NCBI GenBank assembly: GCA_004194705.1
Contig: SADC01000367.1
Location: 88,613 to 152,612 of the forward strand
DNA length: 64,000 bases
Source of the DNA: Ditylenchus dipsaci
Taxonomy: Eukaryota; Nematoda; Chromadorea; Rhabditida; Anguinidae
Direction: 5' to 3'
In this document: piece by piece, positions 1 to 10,667 of the stretch
Layout of the letters: each line of letters begins with the position of its first letter
Position numbering within the stretch: position 1 is the stretch's first letter
Notes under the pieces: model-generated
What the model was told of the DNA's origin: nothing
What the model saw: only the letters and a program-made list of their open reading frames with translations
The model's database searches: none
Position numbers and translations under genes: made by a program

Positions 1-152
1 TAAAGAGACTAGTTTATGACTACTATTCAAGGAACGATAATGTTTGCTACCACCAGGATTCGAACCTAATACCTCTAAAATTTCGGGGGTGAATTTACCG
101 GAGGGTGAATTCTATTCTACCAAATAAAAAAGGCTTCTAGAAAAAAAAATTC

Positions 153-533
153 GACGCTACTGTCATATTATAACTACCACCCCTCCCCCCCTAAAAAAAG
201 CTACTGTAATAAAAAAGCTGTAATAAAAGCTACTCTAAGCCTGCACCACAAGTTCCTGGTTTGAAAGTACTCTTAGACGCTTAGAGAATTAAAAACTCTG
301 AGGATCCAACATTTCTAAAAGTGGCCCCTAATTATTCCTTCCCTCCCAATACAGCCCGCAATCCCATTTAAATTGCTTTTCTGGTCTTTTTATGGCAAAA
401 TTATTGTATAAAAATGATTTTTGACCATCGGTTTTGTCGGTTTTGGGAGGGGGGTTTATGACAGTAGGTCGATTTTGGGGGGGGGGTTATTACAGTAGCG
501 TTTTCAAGGGGGGGGGTATATTGCAGTAGCGCC
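153..533. mobile_element. Foldback element family A, internally deleted copy
   Basis: The ends are inverted: GACGCTACTGTCATATTA at the left and a matching ...GCAGTAGCGCC at the right, followed by G-runs and the subterminal text CCCTCCCAATACAGCCC shared with copies near 28.8-29.7 kb and 40.4-41.3 kb. Flanks AAAAATTC (145-152) and TAAAATTC (534-541) look like a one-mismatch 8-bp target-site duplication. The central hairpin of the longer copies is missing. No coding capacity. Confidence 0.7.
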
Positions 534-833
534 TAAAATTCAATAACAGAATACTTAAATAAAAATTTAGTGCCGGGACAAATTGTTGTGGATCAATCAC
601 GTGCGGATCAATTCACTGTGGATCAATTCGCCTAACGCCAAACCCATCAATTTTCCGAAATTCTTTGAAATCCCCTGGAATTTTTTTTCAGCATTTTTCC
701 ATAATCTACTCGATATTCTGACTGTCAAATGTGCAAAAGCAAAAAAAACGGGTCGTGCCGAAAACCCCTGGAATTCGGTGTACCCGCCACTGGCTAGATG
801 CTTAGATTTTTCTTATGTAGTTCATGCTGAAAA

Positions 834-935
834 AGAATTTTCGGCGCTACTATGATATACCCTCCGCCTCAAAAACAGCTACTATGATATACTTCACCCC
901 AATCCTTCGACCACTATGATATGACACAGACGACA
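834..935. repeat. Degenerate end of family A foldback
   Basis: GGCGCTACTATGATATAC followed by C-rich text and two further CTACTATGATAT units resembles the left terminal repeat of family A. No partner end or target duplication is visible, so this is a fragment. Confidence 0.4.
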
Positions 936-1265
936 TCACACCTTCTTTTTCCAATTTCATCCTTTCTTACTATAGATGGACGCTATTCTGAAGAAGCCGC
1001 ATGCCTCACATTCAAATCAAAGGAACAAAAATATGTGCATCAAGGCAAGATGTATTTCAAAAATATCAATCTTAGAGGTGCGAATGAGAGAAAGGTCTCA
1101 GTAAAATGCGATCAGCGAGTCGTTGGTGGATGCAAAGGCAGAGCTTGGTTTTGGGCTGCCACCGGAGAATTCATCAAGCAAGTCTCTTCCAATTTATATT
1201 TTCGTTAGGTAAAAATAAACTTTATGTAGATTGGTCACAGAACATGGTGCGAAGCTAATCCATCT
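921..1265 (+). pseudogene. FLYWCH-type zinc-finger fragment of a MULE transposase
   Basis: The reading frame contains KMYFKNINLR, VSVKCDQRVVGGCKGRAWFW and, after a short break at 1208-1229, VTEHG-CEANPSH in another frame. This gives the Cys..Cys...His.His spacing of FLYWCH zinc fingers, which act as DNA-binding domains in some Mutator-like transposases. The piece from 1228 to 1262 is nearly identical, in inverted orientation, to 3095-3130 inside the minus-strand transposase remnant. It is therefore an inverted, broken copy of the amino-terminal part of the same transposon. One base is missing in the GAACATGG(G)TGCGAAGC stretch relative to the other copy. It is not expected to be functional. 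Confidence 0.55.
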
Positions 1266-1471
1266 CATCCATCTAATCCGGATGGACGAAGTTGACCAGA
1301 AACATAACTGCAATTACTAACGTATCTTCGTCACCAATTTTATCCTTCTTCAATTTACTTTCGACTTGCGACGCAACGACTGCAAAAAAATATAGAGGCC
1401 GTAAAAGTTTACTCCGTAAATACAAAGCTGCTACCTTCAGAAGATGTTTCATGTAGAAAAAATGACATAGC

Positions 1472-3240
1472 TCATTGTTCATCGTCTGATTCACCCGATT
1501 CCTCGCTAGCTTCCACGAATGTAAATGGCCCTTGACTCATTCGGAAATTGTATGCAACTCGAGAGAGATATCTATAGGCACGTTCTCTTTCCAATTCTTC
1601 AGAGTATTTTTGACCAAAGATTTTATTCTCTTATCAGCCTAGCGATATTTTTTACATTTGACCGGTTTATGACCTAGAATCATCTCATCGTACGCTTCAT
1701 CAACACCACGCTCAACTAGCTAAAATTACAAATACAATTATTTAAAAAACATTAACTTAGCCTTGCTTTCATAGAATCAATAATCGAAACAAGTTTGGAT
1801 GAGCCACACCAAGTTCGCAAGCAACCTTTCGATGATGAGCTTCTAAAAGTCGACACTTTGACATAAACTCTTATGAATCTACCCGACAATTTTACCAGCG
1901 TAGTTGTTAGTGCGATCTCTACCATCACTTATACGATCAACCAAGTTCCATGAATCTATAAGAAAGCGTGCTGTTTTTTTACCATTTTGTTGCATTTGTC
2001 CTGCAAAAAAATTTGATAGTCTAAAAATTAAGATGCAAATTCTAACCGAGGTAATTGTTCTCAAACCATTCCGAAATCGGGGCAAGTATGTCAGGCAAAT
2101 ATTTCTTCAGAGCACTGAAGCATTCATTAAGATGTTGCTCGTGAACACAAGCCAAGCAACTATTTTTCGACTCTTGAGAACAAATGTGTAAAAGTCGTTT
2201 ACGAAAATTTGTTGAAAACAGACCTCGTGAGCAAATTGGGCATCATTGTTATAGCGGGATGATAAACCTTCTTCCTGAAAATGCTTGTAGAGGTTTGCGC
2301 ATAGATGCCAGTAGCAGCTGTCGATAGAGATGTCCTCCCACTGTCCTCTTGCAGAATTTTGAATCGTTAGTTCATAATCACAAGAGATTGAGTCTGGCTT
2401 AAGCACTGGAAAGACTTGATGAAGCAATCGGAAGAAAAGGCGATATGTGACGGCTCTTTTGTTAGGCAGAAGTGCCGTGGCGATTGGAAAAACGAATTCC
2501 TTTCCTTTAGCCAAGACCACGAACACCTGAAATTAATGTGTGGTTTTCAAAAAAATTAGCAGTACTTGTTCAAAAAGAGGAGGAGAAATCTTGAAAGTCC
2601 CATCTACAAATATGTGATTTACACTTTCAATCCAATGCTCATAGCTTTTGCGGCCAAAAATAAAGATGCGACCATCAACTGACTGATCCATTCCCGAATC
2701 TGCAAGAAGCCACTGGTCAGGTTCACGCCCATTCACTGCTTGGTAAAGTCGATAAGCATGTGAAATAATAATACTCTAAATTTAAGTTATTAAAAACAAC
2801 TGTTGAAAGAAGGTCAGATAATTTACTTGAACATCAGACGGAACAGGTGGGGTTTGCAATCATCGGAGTCGGTTCGAGCCTTCTAATGCCTCTTTTTCTA
2901 GTATCTACACGTGGAAGATTGTCTGGTATTCCTGACACACGTGCTTGATTCCTAACTTGGCAGATTATTTCTCCGTTCTCTAAGATTCAAAAGCATGATA
3001 TTTATATATCATGAAGTTTATTCAGTACCATTGTTGTAGTCGTAGCTAAATGCTTTTCTTCGTTTCTGATAGCTTTAGCAACAATATGAGATGGATTAGC
3101 TTCGCACCCATGTTCTGTGACCAATCTACATAATACCTTTTTCAAAAGTGATAACACCATCATTAGCACAGCTGGTTCTTTCCTGTTATCGGGACCTCAC
3201 CAGAAAATGCCATTTTGACCTTTTTTAACCAATAAAATGT
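1472..3240 (-). pseudogene. Mutator-like (MULE) transposase remnant
   Basis: Read from 3240 down to 1472, conserved transposase pieces appear in order but in shifting frames: VTEHGCEANPSH (FLYWCH tail, about 3120); IFVDGTFKISPPLF (first catalytic Asp, 2650-2600); SCDYELTIQNSARG (second Asp) and SCYWHLCANLYKHF (2400-2270); YLPDILAPISEWFENNYLG (2100-2045); DSWNLVDRISDGRDRTNNYA (1960-1900), matching the W...RTNN motif of MULE transposases; and an acidic tail ending GESDDEQ at stop 1472-1474. At least one internal stop (about 1650) and several frame changes break it. The enzyme would cut and paste its own element using a DDE active site; this copy cannot. Possible short introns were not resolved. 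Family assignment is confident; element borders are not visible. Confidence 0.75.
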
Positions 3241-3552
3241 GATTTCGCCACTAGAATTTTTCTAGGTAGGCCACTAAATGATGACGAGCAGTACCACTCT
3301 GAACCTTAGCTGAAGCTGTAGAGCCGCACAAATTTGGACTCTATCAAAACTTGCAAATATATATGTTTTTCTGACGAGAACGACTGTTTTCCTTGAAGAA
3401 TGTTTGACCAACTATAAATTATTGCTTTTGGGTACTAATATGATTTAGCTAAAAAAAACTACATTAGAACAAAAAAAACAGAAATTTAGCGTAGAAGTTC
3501 AACATTTTTAATTTTTGAGCGAAAACAGCCGAAATATGACCAAAACATGCCG

Positions 3553-3890
3553 CAAAAAGGCTTGAGTATAGAATATCCACCCCCTCTCACGGGGAGTGAT
3601 CAGATCGAGAAGATAACATCATATTCGTGTTTCTCGACGCTGATTTCCTGAGAAATTTTTTAATTCTGAGAAAAAAATTTTCGTACCACAGCGGGGTATC
3701 ATGGTTTTTAGTCGAAATTTGAAAAATTTAAATTGGCGCCTTTTGAATTTTAAAGGATTAAGGGCTGTATTGGGAGGGGAAGGGAATAAAAGCGGGCCAC
3801 TAATTACACAGAGCCCACTAACAAGAAGATGTTGAACATAGTTTTGAATACTGGGCCCACCGCGTATCAGTATCCAAAGCATATCAGTAA
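3553..3890. mobile_element. Half copy of foldback family B
   Basis: Starts GGCTTGAGTATAGAATA and runs through CACGGGGAGTGATCAGA, ATCATATTCGTGTTTCTCGA and GGGCTGTATTGGGAGGGG into the shared central text AAGATGTTGAACATAGTTTT. This follows the left half of the copies at 5825-6706 and 37357-38094. The opposite arm is missing. Confidence 0.55.
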
Positions 3891-4129
3891 AAAAATATGC
3901 AAAATCATATACATCCGGTCCCTACTTATATTGAGCAATTTGATCTTGTTGAATAACTCTGGTTTGAGTCTTCTAATAAGTTTTCGCGTTATTTTGAGTG
4001 AGGAGTGATTTTAAGCATGACAGTAGCGTCAAAATAAGCTTTTCATTCATTGAACAACCAGCAGCACCTGTAAAATTTATGATAGTGCCGTATTCATGAT
4101 AATCAACAGCTTAATTTCACTTGCTTTTA

Positions 4130-4445
4130 TGTTTCTGGCAAATCATATGCAATGAATTCAATTTCATTTACATTTGGTTATTAAAATGCAACTAAGATTT
4201 CAATTAATATGATTTGATTATGTAAACGAAACCATTAACTCAATCAATTACATTTGATTAATCACTTGTAATCACCGGTTCAATTAATTAATTTTGATTA
4301 ATTAATTGAAATCATGAGTTCTTTCGATTTCATTTGATTAACCAATTGAAATCACGACTTTTTAATTTCATTTGATAAATCAATTGAAACCACTACTTCT
4401 TTCAGTTTTATTTGATTATATAATTGATAACCATGCTCGCCTTTT
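4130..4445. repeat. AT-rich tandem repeat, unit about 55 bp
   Basis: Five or so diverged units each contain TTTGATTAATCAATTGAAA followed by TCA, CTTCTTTCG and ATTTCA. The core TTGATTAATCAA is a short palindrome. No coding potential. Confidence 0.6.
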
Positions 4446-5689
4446 TTGGTTACATTCTTCGCTAGTCGTAGCTACCCGTTTTTCACGTACACAAGCGATG
4501 CTGGTTGCTTAAATATCACTTTTGGGCCAAAAGCTCGTCAAAAAACAATTGATAAAATCAATTGTATAATGCATTCAATTGATTAATCATAATATCACTG
4601 ATTACAATCTGAAGTGCTAGTTGTATTTCTGGGATCAAGTTCTTCGATCCTACCCAGTAACCTATTTTCGATGGGTAAAACCAAGCAGTGTTCAGGATGT
4701 TTTCGATATCATATTCTGCTTTAATTCCAATTTCCAAAAATAAAAATGTTTAAAAAAACATTTTAGAGTACGACCTATAAAGGGGGGGGGGATTCTACGG
4801 CTACTAAGATGTACCACCTTCTTGTCCAACGATGAAAGCTCTCCTAAAAATAGAAGACCACCAATAGATTCTGGCATATAGACATGCAAAAGTTTTGAGT
4901 CTACCTGTTGGCAAAACCTTGACAAACTTCTCGATAGCATACTTCTGCGGTGCATTCTTTCTTCGAGTTCCTTGATATTGGCAGCGTATTCCTTATGTGT
5001 TTCAGCGTGAACGAAGAGACCCTTTGTCGACCCGTTTGCCATCTTGATTGGTTTCTTGCACACTCGACATTTCGCTTCTGTAACAGACAACTTGTCGAAA
5101 AGACCGATGCTCCAGACAATGCTCATCTGAAAACAAAAGTCATGAACAAAATGGCAATGATTTTCTGAATAAATGAGAAATATAATGTCGATAAATTGCA
5201 GAAATCAACACTTTAAAATAATAGATTGTATTTCAAATGAATGAATGAAAATACCCGAATGAAAAATGCAAAGGTAATTTCGATCAAAATTCGCTTCAAG
5301 ATGACGTTTCGAAAACCAAATTCGACGACCAGGATTTGCCAAAATACCAGGACCAGGATTTTTAATTTGACCAGGACCAGGATTTTGTTTTATTGATAAA
5401 TTTCGAACAGGACGGACTAGGACCAGGACAGGATCCTGTCCTGTTTTCGTCTCTAGTTTCAAGCCCTAAAACACACAAAAAAAGTAGTTAAAATCTCTTT
5501 TTGGAGGACTTGTTATAATATACTCCGGTCCTATTTTTCAACCCCTGAAAAACCTTGAAATTTTGAATCGAAAATGGCCTTAAAGCTGAATCCACAATGA
5601 AAAGGCTGTTTGCCAAATGCTAAACCAGACTTTACGCTCAAAAATAGCCATAACTTTTTTTAAGTTTTAAAAAATTATTCTGTCTGTGC

Positions 5690-6758
5690 CATCCGGTAGC
5701 TAAAATAAACCCGGCAATTCAAAAAAATTTCCTAATCATTGAACTTCTGTACGGATTTTCAACTTGGATTCTAAACAAAAAAGACTAGAACTTAGCTTTA
5801 GGTGTGGTTTTGTTAGAAACCAAGGTTGCAGTGACGAATCTCCAAACCCCCCCCCCCCACAAGGACTGATCAGGTGGAGGAGATAACTTCATATTCGTGT
5901 TTCTCGACCCCGATTTCATGAGAAAGCCGCGCGTTTTTTGGTTCTGAGAGAAAAAAAAAATTCGAACCACAGGGGGTATCATGGTTTTTTAGTCAAAATT
6001 TGAAAAATTTAAATTGGCGCCTTTTGAAGTTAAAAGGGAATAAGGCTGTATTGGGAGGGGAAGGGAATAAAAGGGGCCACTTTTATGGCAGAACATTATA
6101 AATTTGAATATCTATATTCTTCGACTGCCTCACCATATTTTTCAACTGGGCCGTGGCAAAAAAAGACTCTATATGCTTTTATGGTCAAGAGTACTTCTCG
6201 GAATCATGTCTAAGGTAAGTGTGTGCGCGCATCTCTAACTCTCAAGCCCCTGCGCCCCGAAGGGGGCTTGGGGGCTTGGAGTTGAGATGCGCACACCCAC
6301 ATACCTTAGACACAAATCACTCGAAAGTGACTCTGGATGCATGAAAAAGCATGCATACCAGAGTTTATTTATGCGGTAGGCCCAGTATTCAAAACTATGT
6401 TCAACATCTTCTTGTTAGTGGCCCTTGTGTGATTAGTGGCCCCCTTTTATTCCCTTCCCCTCCCAATACAGCCCTTATTCCCTTTTAAATTCAAAAGGCG
6501 CCAATTTAAATTTTTCAAATTTTGACTAAAAAACCATGATACCCCCCTGTGGATTGAAAAAAATTTTTTTTCTCAGAACCAAAAAAAAAGACTCTATATG
6601 CTTTTATGGTCAAGATGGTTTCTCATGAAATCGGGGTCGAGAAACACGAATATGAAGTTATCTCCTTCACCTGATCAGTCCCGTGGGGGGATTCTGAACT
6701 CAAGCCAAACCAAGTTGGAAAATCCGTACAGAAGTTCAATAATTAGGAAAGAATCTGG
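5690..6758. mobile_element. Foldback family C, interrupted by a family B element
   Basis: The left arm (5705-5755, CTAATCATTGAACTTCTGTA) and the right arm (6712-6752, TACAGAAGTTCAATAATTAG) are inverted copies. They are held apart by an inserted family B element. An uninterrupted family C copy lies at 56345-56523 and a shorter relative at 9600-9710. Confidence 0.65.
5825..6706. mobile_element. Foldback family B, complete copy with 8-bp target duplication
   Basis: The element begins GTTGCAGTGACGAATC and ends GATTCTGAACTCAAGCC, with long inverted arms (CTGATCAG..., CATATTCGTGTTTCTCGAC..., CAAATTTAAATTGGCGCC). AAACCAAG flanks it on both sides (5817-5824 and 6707-6714). The same AAACCAAG occurs once, uninterrupted, in the related foldback at 56455-56467. 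The centre holds an imperfect hairpin around TCTAAGGTAAGTG and AAGGGGGCTTGG. No open frame of note. Confidence 0.8.
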
Positions 6759-6759
6759 A

Positions 6760-7054
6760 TTCCCGTGCACCACTCTCTTATTAGCGTGGACATGCCCCTT
6801 TAAAGAGAAGTTTCTTAAGTAAATCGACCATGCTGAACAGGAATCTGGTGTGAGGATTTATAAATTGCACGATTTTCTAGTCGAACAAATTTTTAAAAGA
6901 AATTTTTTATTTGATTAAGACGTCTGCTTCACCAAAAACCTATTTTATTAACTTTAAACTACGACAAGCCATTAGAAAGCCCAGACAAAGAACTTTCTTT
7001 TGAGCATAAAAGAAAATGCTGAGCTACGTAAGTCGACTGCTAACCAGCCTGAAG
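6760..7054. other. Unassigned spacer
   Basis: Contains GTGGACATGCCCCTTTAAAG (6787-6806), an end sequence of the repeat family seen at 22938-23193. Otherwise I see no gene or structure. Confidence 0.4.
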
Positions 7055-7668
7055 AAAGAGGGGAATAAACTTTATATACGCATCGCCTTAGACACATGTT
7101 CGACTCTTACTGGCCGCACACCCTATTTTCATCTCTTTTTATTGAGAAGTTTGGTGTCAAGATGATCCTCACATTCTTGGCTATTAAACAAAACCATTAG
7201 CGCAGGTTTTCACACCTACTGGAGCTTATTTATAGGCTAAAATAAGCAAAATTTCCGAAAGCCAATGGGTTCGGGGTTTTCTGGTTGTCTGGTTTGTTTA
7301 TTATTTTCTGATTCTTATCTACGAGTCACATGTTTCGTATGCCAAAATGTAGCCAAGGTTCTAGCTTCCATTTAAGCGATCATATGAAAAAAGGTAATAT
7401 TTTGTCAGAGCTAAAATTAAAAAACATTTAACGATTTCTAATTCCATGTCATCCTTTGTTTTGATGGTCATTACATAATATCCCAAAATTAGGCCATTTA
7501 CTGACAGTAAAGCAGTGTTGGAAATATTTGCAATCGATTCCTTAATAGTTTTAAGTGTATAAGTCAAAAAAATTAAGAAAAAACAAGTAAGATATGCACC
7601 CAGGGGATTCGAACCTTCGACCTCAGACGATGCGTATATAAAGTTTCCTTCCCCTTTAGAGTTTTCTA
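7055..7668. mobile_element. Inverted-repeat element with tRNA-like ends
   Basis: The left end AAACTTTATATACGCATCG plus CCTTAGACACATGTTCGACTC mirrors the right end GGATTCGAACCTTCGACC plus TCAGACGATGCGTATATAAAG. Both ends resemble an RNA polymerase III B box (GGTTCGANTCC) pointing outward. The same GATGCGTATATAAAGT end recurs alone at about 12450. The interior (7361-7567) shows no recognisable protein. Confidence 0.45.
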
Positions 7669-7779
7669 AAGCCGTCTGTATATATTTTTGCAGTATATAT
7701 TTAACAAAATTTCAACTCTCAAATCCTTGTCAAAAAATGAGGACGCGTATTATAACAGATGGGGGATTTTTAGAGCATA

Positions 7780-8043
7780 CCGTAAATGCTCTAATTGAAA
7801 GCCCATGGGCTTGAATTAGAACACACAACTCCCAAGAAAGTTGTGACATTGTATTTTTAAGTATAAAAACTTCAAAAAAGGGCAGACGATTACTCAAAAC
7901 TGTAGATAAGAAACCGGGCTATTTTTGGGTGGCTGTGCGCCTAAAATTCTGAATGCTTCATATCTAAAAATACAATGCTACAACCTACTTGGGGACTAGT
8001 GTGTTCTAATTCAAGCCCACGGCTTCAATTAGAGCATTTACGG
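7780..8043. mobile_element. TA-target MITE, family M
   Basis: Inverted ends CCGTAAATGCTCTAATTGAA and its complement enclose about 264 bp. TA flanks both sides (7778-7779, 8044-8045), as for Tc1/mariner-type insertion. It lies just downstream of the H3 gene. Confidence 0.65.
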
Positions 8044-8094
8044 TATATGGTATGTAAATAAAAAAAATTCTCTGTTTAAATTTTACTACTATTA

Positions 8095-8760
<666 letters not shown>

Positions 8761-8798
8761 ACCTTTTGGCTAGAGAGTAGATGGAGAGGATAAGCACA

Positions 8799-8810
8799 TT
8801 TGGCGCCAAA
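8799..8810 (-). promoter_or_regulatory. E2F-like palindrome upstream of H3
   Basis: TTTGGCGCCAAA is a perfect palindrome matching the E2F/DP consensus TTTSGCGC on both strands, 85-95 bp upstream of the TATA box. This would suit S-phase expression; binding is inferred. Confidence 0.5.
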
Positions 8811-9270
8811 ATTTGGAGGGACTTTGCAAAACCAATAGAAGCGATGGTTGTTAGTGCTTTTGGAAGTGTAAATAATGTTTGCCTTTGCTGGCTGTGGGTT
8901 AATCGATGAAAAACAAACATTTTGCTGAGTAGAGGATGGAAAAAAGGAGAGCTCATAATCTTAGAGACATCAAAAGCGTTTGTAAATACTTTGTGCATAA
9001 ATACAATCAATGTAGAATGGGGAAAAAATAAAAGTGAATGTGTTTATATTAACCAGGGAATCTCAAGTAGTGGTTTTTTTTCAAAAACTTCATTGACAGA
9101 TTTTTTTTTGAGATTCTTGCAGAGCACTTCAAAGTTACATTATAAAGTGCTGCTGATATGTCCAGGTCCTTTGAAAAATAAGGAAGACCGGTCCCTACTA
9201 AGTTACCTAAAACCCATGATATGGGATTTAGCCCATGGGTATCACGCTTTTTAGCCCATTTTTCGGAGCA

Positions 9271-9530
9271 ATTTACCTTTACCCCACCACTCAATTAACC
9301 TTGACCCCACCAGCCAACCAGCTTGGGGACCAAGACAAAAATTTTTCCATGTTTCAATACCAATATTTTTTTTGCATAAAAATAATTAAAAATTGCAAAT
9401 ATATTGTTTTTGAGACCTGTTTTTTGAGATTTCAAAGTAAAAATTTCAAATTAATTTTTTTTGTCTTGGTCCCCCAAGCTGATTTTCTGGTGGGGTCAAG
9501 GTTAATTGAGTGGTGGAGGTATAGGTAAAT
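9271..9530. mobile_element. Foldback element
   Basis: Arms ACCCCACCACTCAATTAACC and TTGACCCCACCAGC... at the left pair with GGTTAATTGAGTGGTGG at the right; CTTGGGGACCAAGACAAAAA pairs with TTTTTGTCTTGGTCCCCCAAG. TTAGCCCATT lies at both sides (9251-9260, 9531-9540). Confidence 0.6.
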
Positions 9531-9599
9531 TTAGCCCATTCTTCAAATCTGCCTTTTTATGAATATTTTGATTATTCAACTTGTACGGGTATTTTTATG

Positions 9600-9710
9600 A
9601 TCGGTTTCTCACAAAACAAGGCCTAGAATTAAATTCTAGGCCTTGTTTTGTTAGAAAAAAGTTCAAAATCTGTACAGAAGATCAATGATAAGGAAAATTT
9701 TTTGAATTGG
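9600..9710. repeat. Short copy of foldback family C
   Basis: CCTAGAATTAAATTCTAGG forms the hairpin tip, flanked by ACAAAACAAGG and CCTTGTTTTGTTAGAAA, followed by AATCTGTACAGAAGATCAAT and TTTTTTGAATTGG. It matches the centre and right arm of the copy at 56345-56523. Confidence 0.5.
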
Positions 9711-9994
9711 TGGGCATTACCATATCACTATGAGCATGGTCCTTAAAGTCAAGTTTCAATTTTAAAGGGAGGGTGTATATTACGTAGGATTTTTGACCAT
9801 ACTTGTTTTCGTTTCTCATTAGTTACTATTATGAATACAGGTTTATCTTTAAATATAGTAATTGGCCGAATTTTCACGTAGAATCCAAAAGTGTAATCAG
9901 AATCGAGGTTTTACTAAAAAAATCCCGAGAAAAACACAAAAATTGACTGAATATTGGACGAAGCTTTTTTCTGCCACGTTTTGGCTGGGTGGCT

Positions 9995-10440
9995 ACGGAC
10001 TCAGATCCCGAGAACTGAGAACATGAACAGCTCAGCTTTACGAAAACTGATCTCAAAAGAAATTCATATATAGGACAACTCAACATATCATACTTTGATC
10101 TTTTTGAATACGTGCCCAATGCGGATTTCATTTTTTGCGAACCCATCCCAACTAAAACTCGTCTTTTTGACAATTGGGCGAGAAAATTTCGAATTATGTG
10201 AGAATTCACTTCAAATAAAATGTGATTTTCTGTCAACTCGATCCTTCTGTGTTTCAACTTCAAAATTTCAGGCTTTCTGTTTTTTTGTGTCATTTAGGTT
10301 CGTTTCTCGATCCTTTCAACCTTTACATAGCCTGTTCGTGCCTTTTTAATGTACACTTTCACACAAAATTCAAAATTGTATAGCAAACCCTGTTCGATGA
10401 GACCAAATGCACGATTTCACCCGCCCGAACCGCAAAACCG
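9995..10440. repeat. Long dispersed repeat F, copy 1
   Basis: About 430 bp including CGGACTCAGATCCCG, ATTCATATATAGGACAACTC, TTTTTGACAATTGGGCG and TTCGTTTCTCGATCC. It recurs in the same orientation at 13702-14185. No protein is supported. Confidence 0.6.
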
Positions 10441-10667
10441 GTATCAAACCGGTTTTGCAATGCAGTTTTAGATCAAGAGACGTGGTTTGTTATGATTTTA
10501 GCTAAGTTTTATTTTTTCAGGGCAAGCTAGGTGAACATCCGCCCGGACCGGGGCATACATTTTGAAACAAACCTACAATAAAGAGTAATATTACAGCCCG
10601 CACCGAGAATTACAGACATTTTTCATCGAATAAACAATAAATTAAATATGAAATAGGTGAGTCTAAA

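Noticed and set aside
41..110. tRNA-like B box GGTTCGAATCC on the minus strand
   Set aside because: No matching acceptor stem or A box; likely a repeat-derived fragment.
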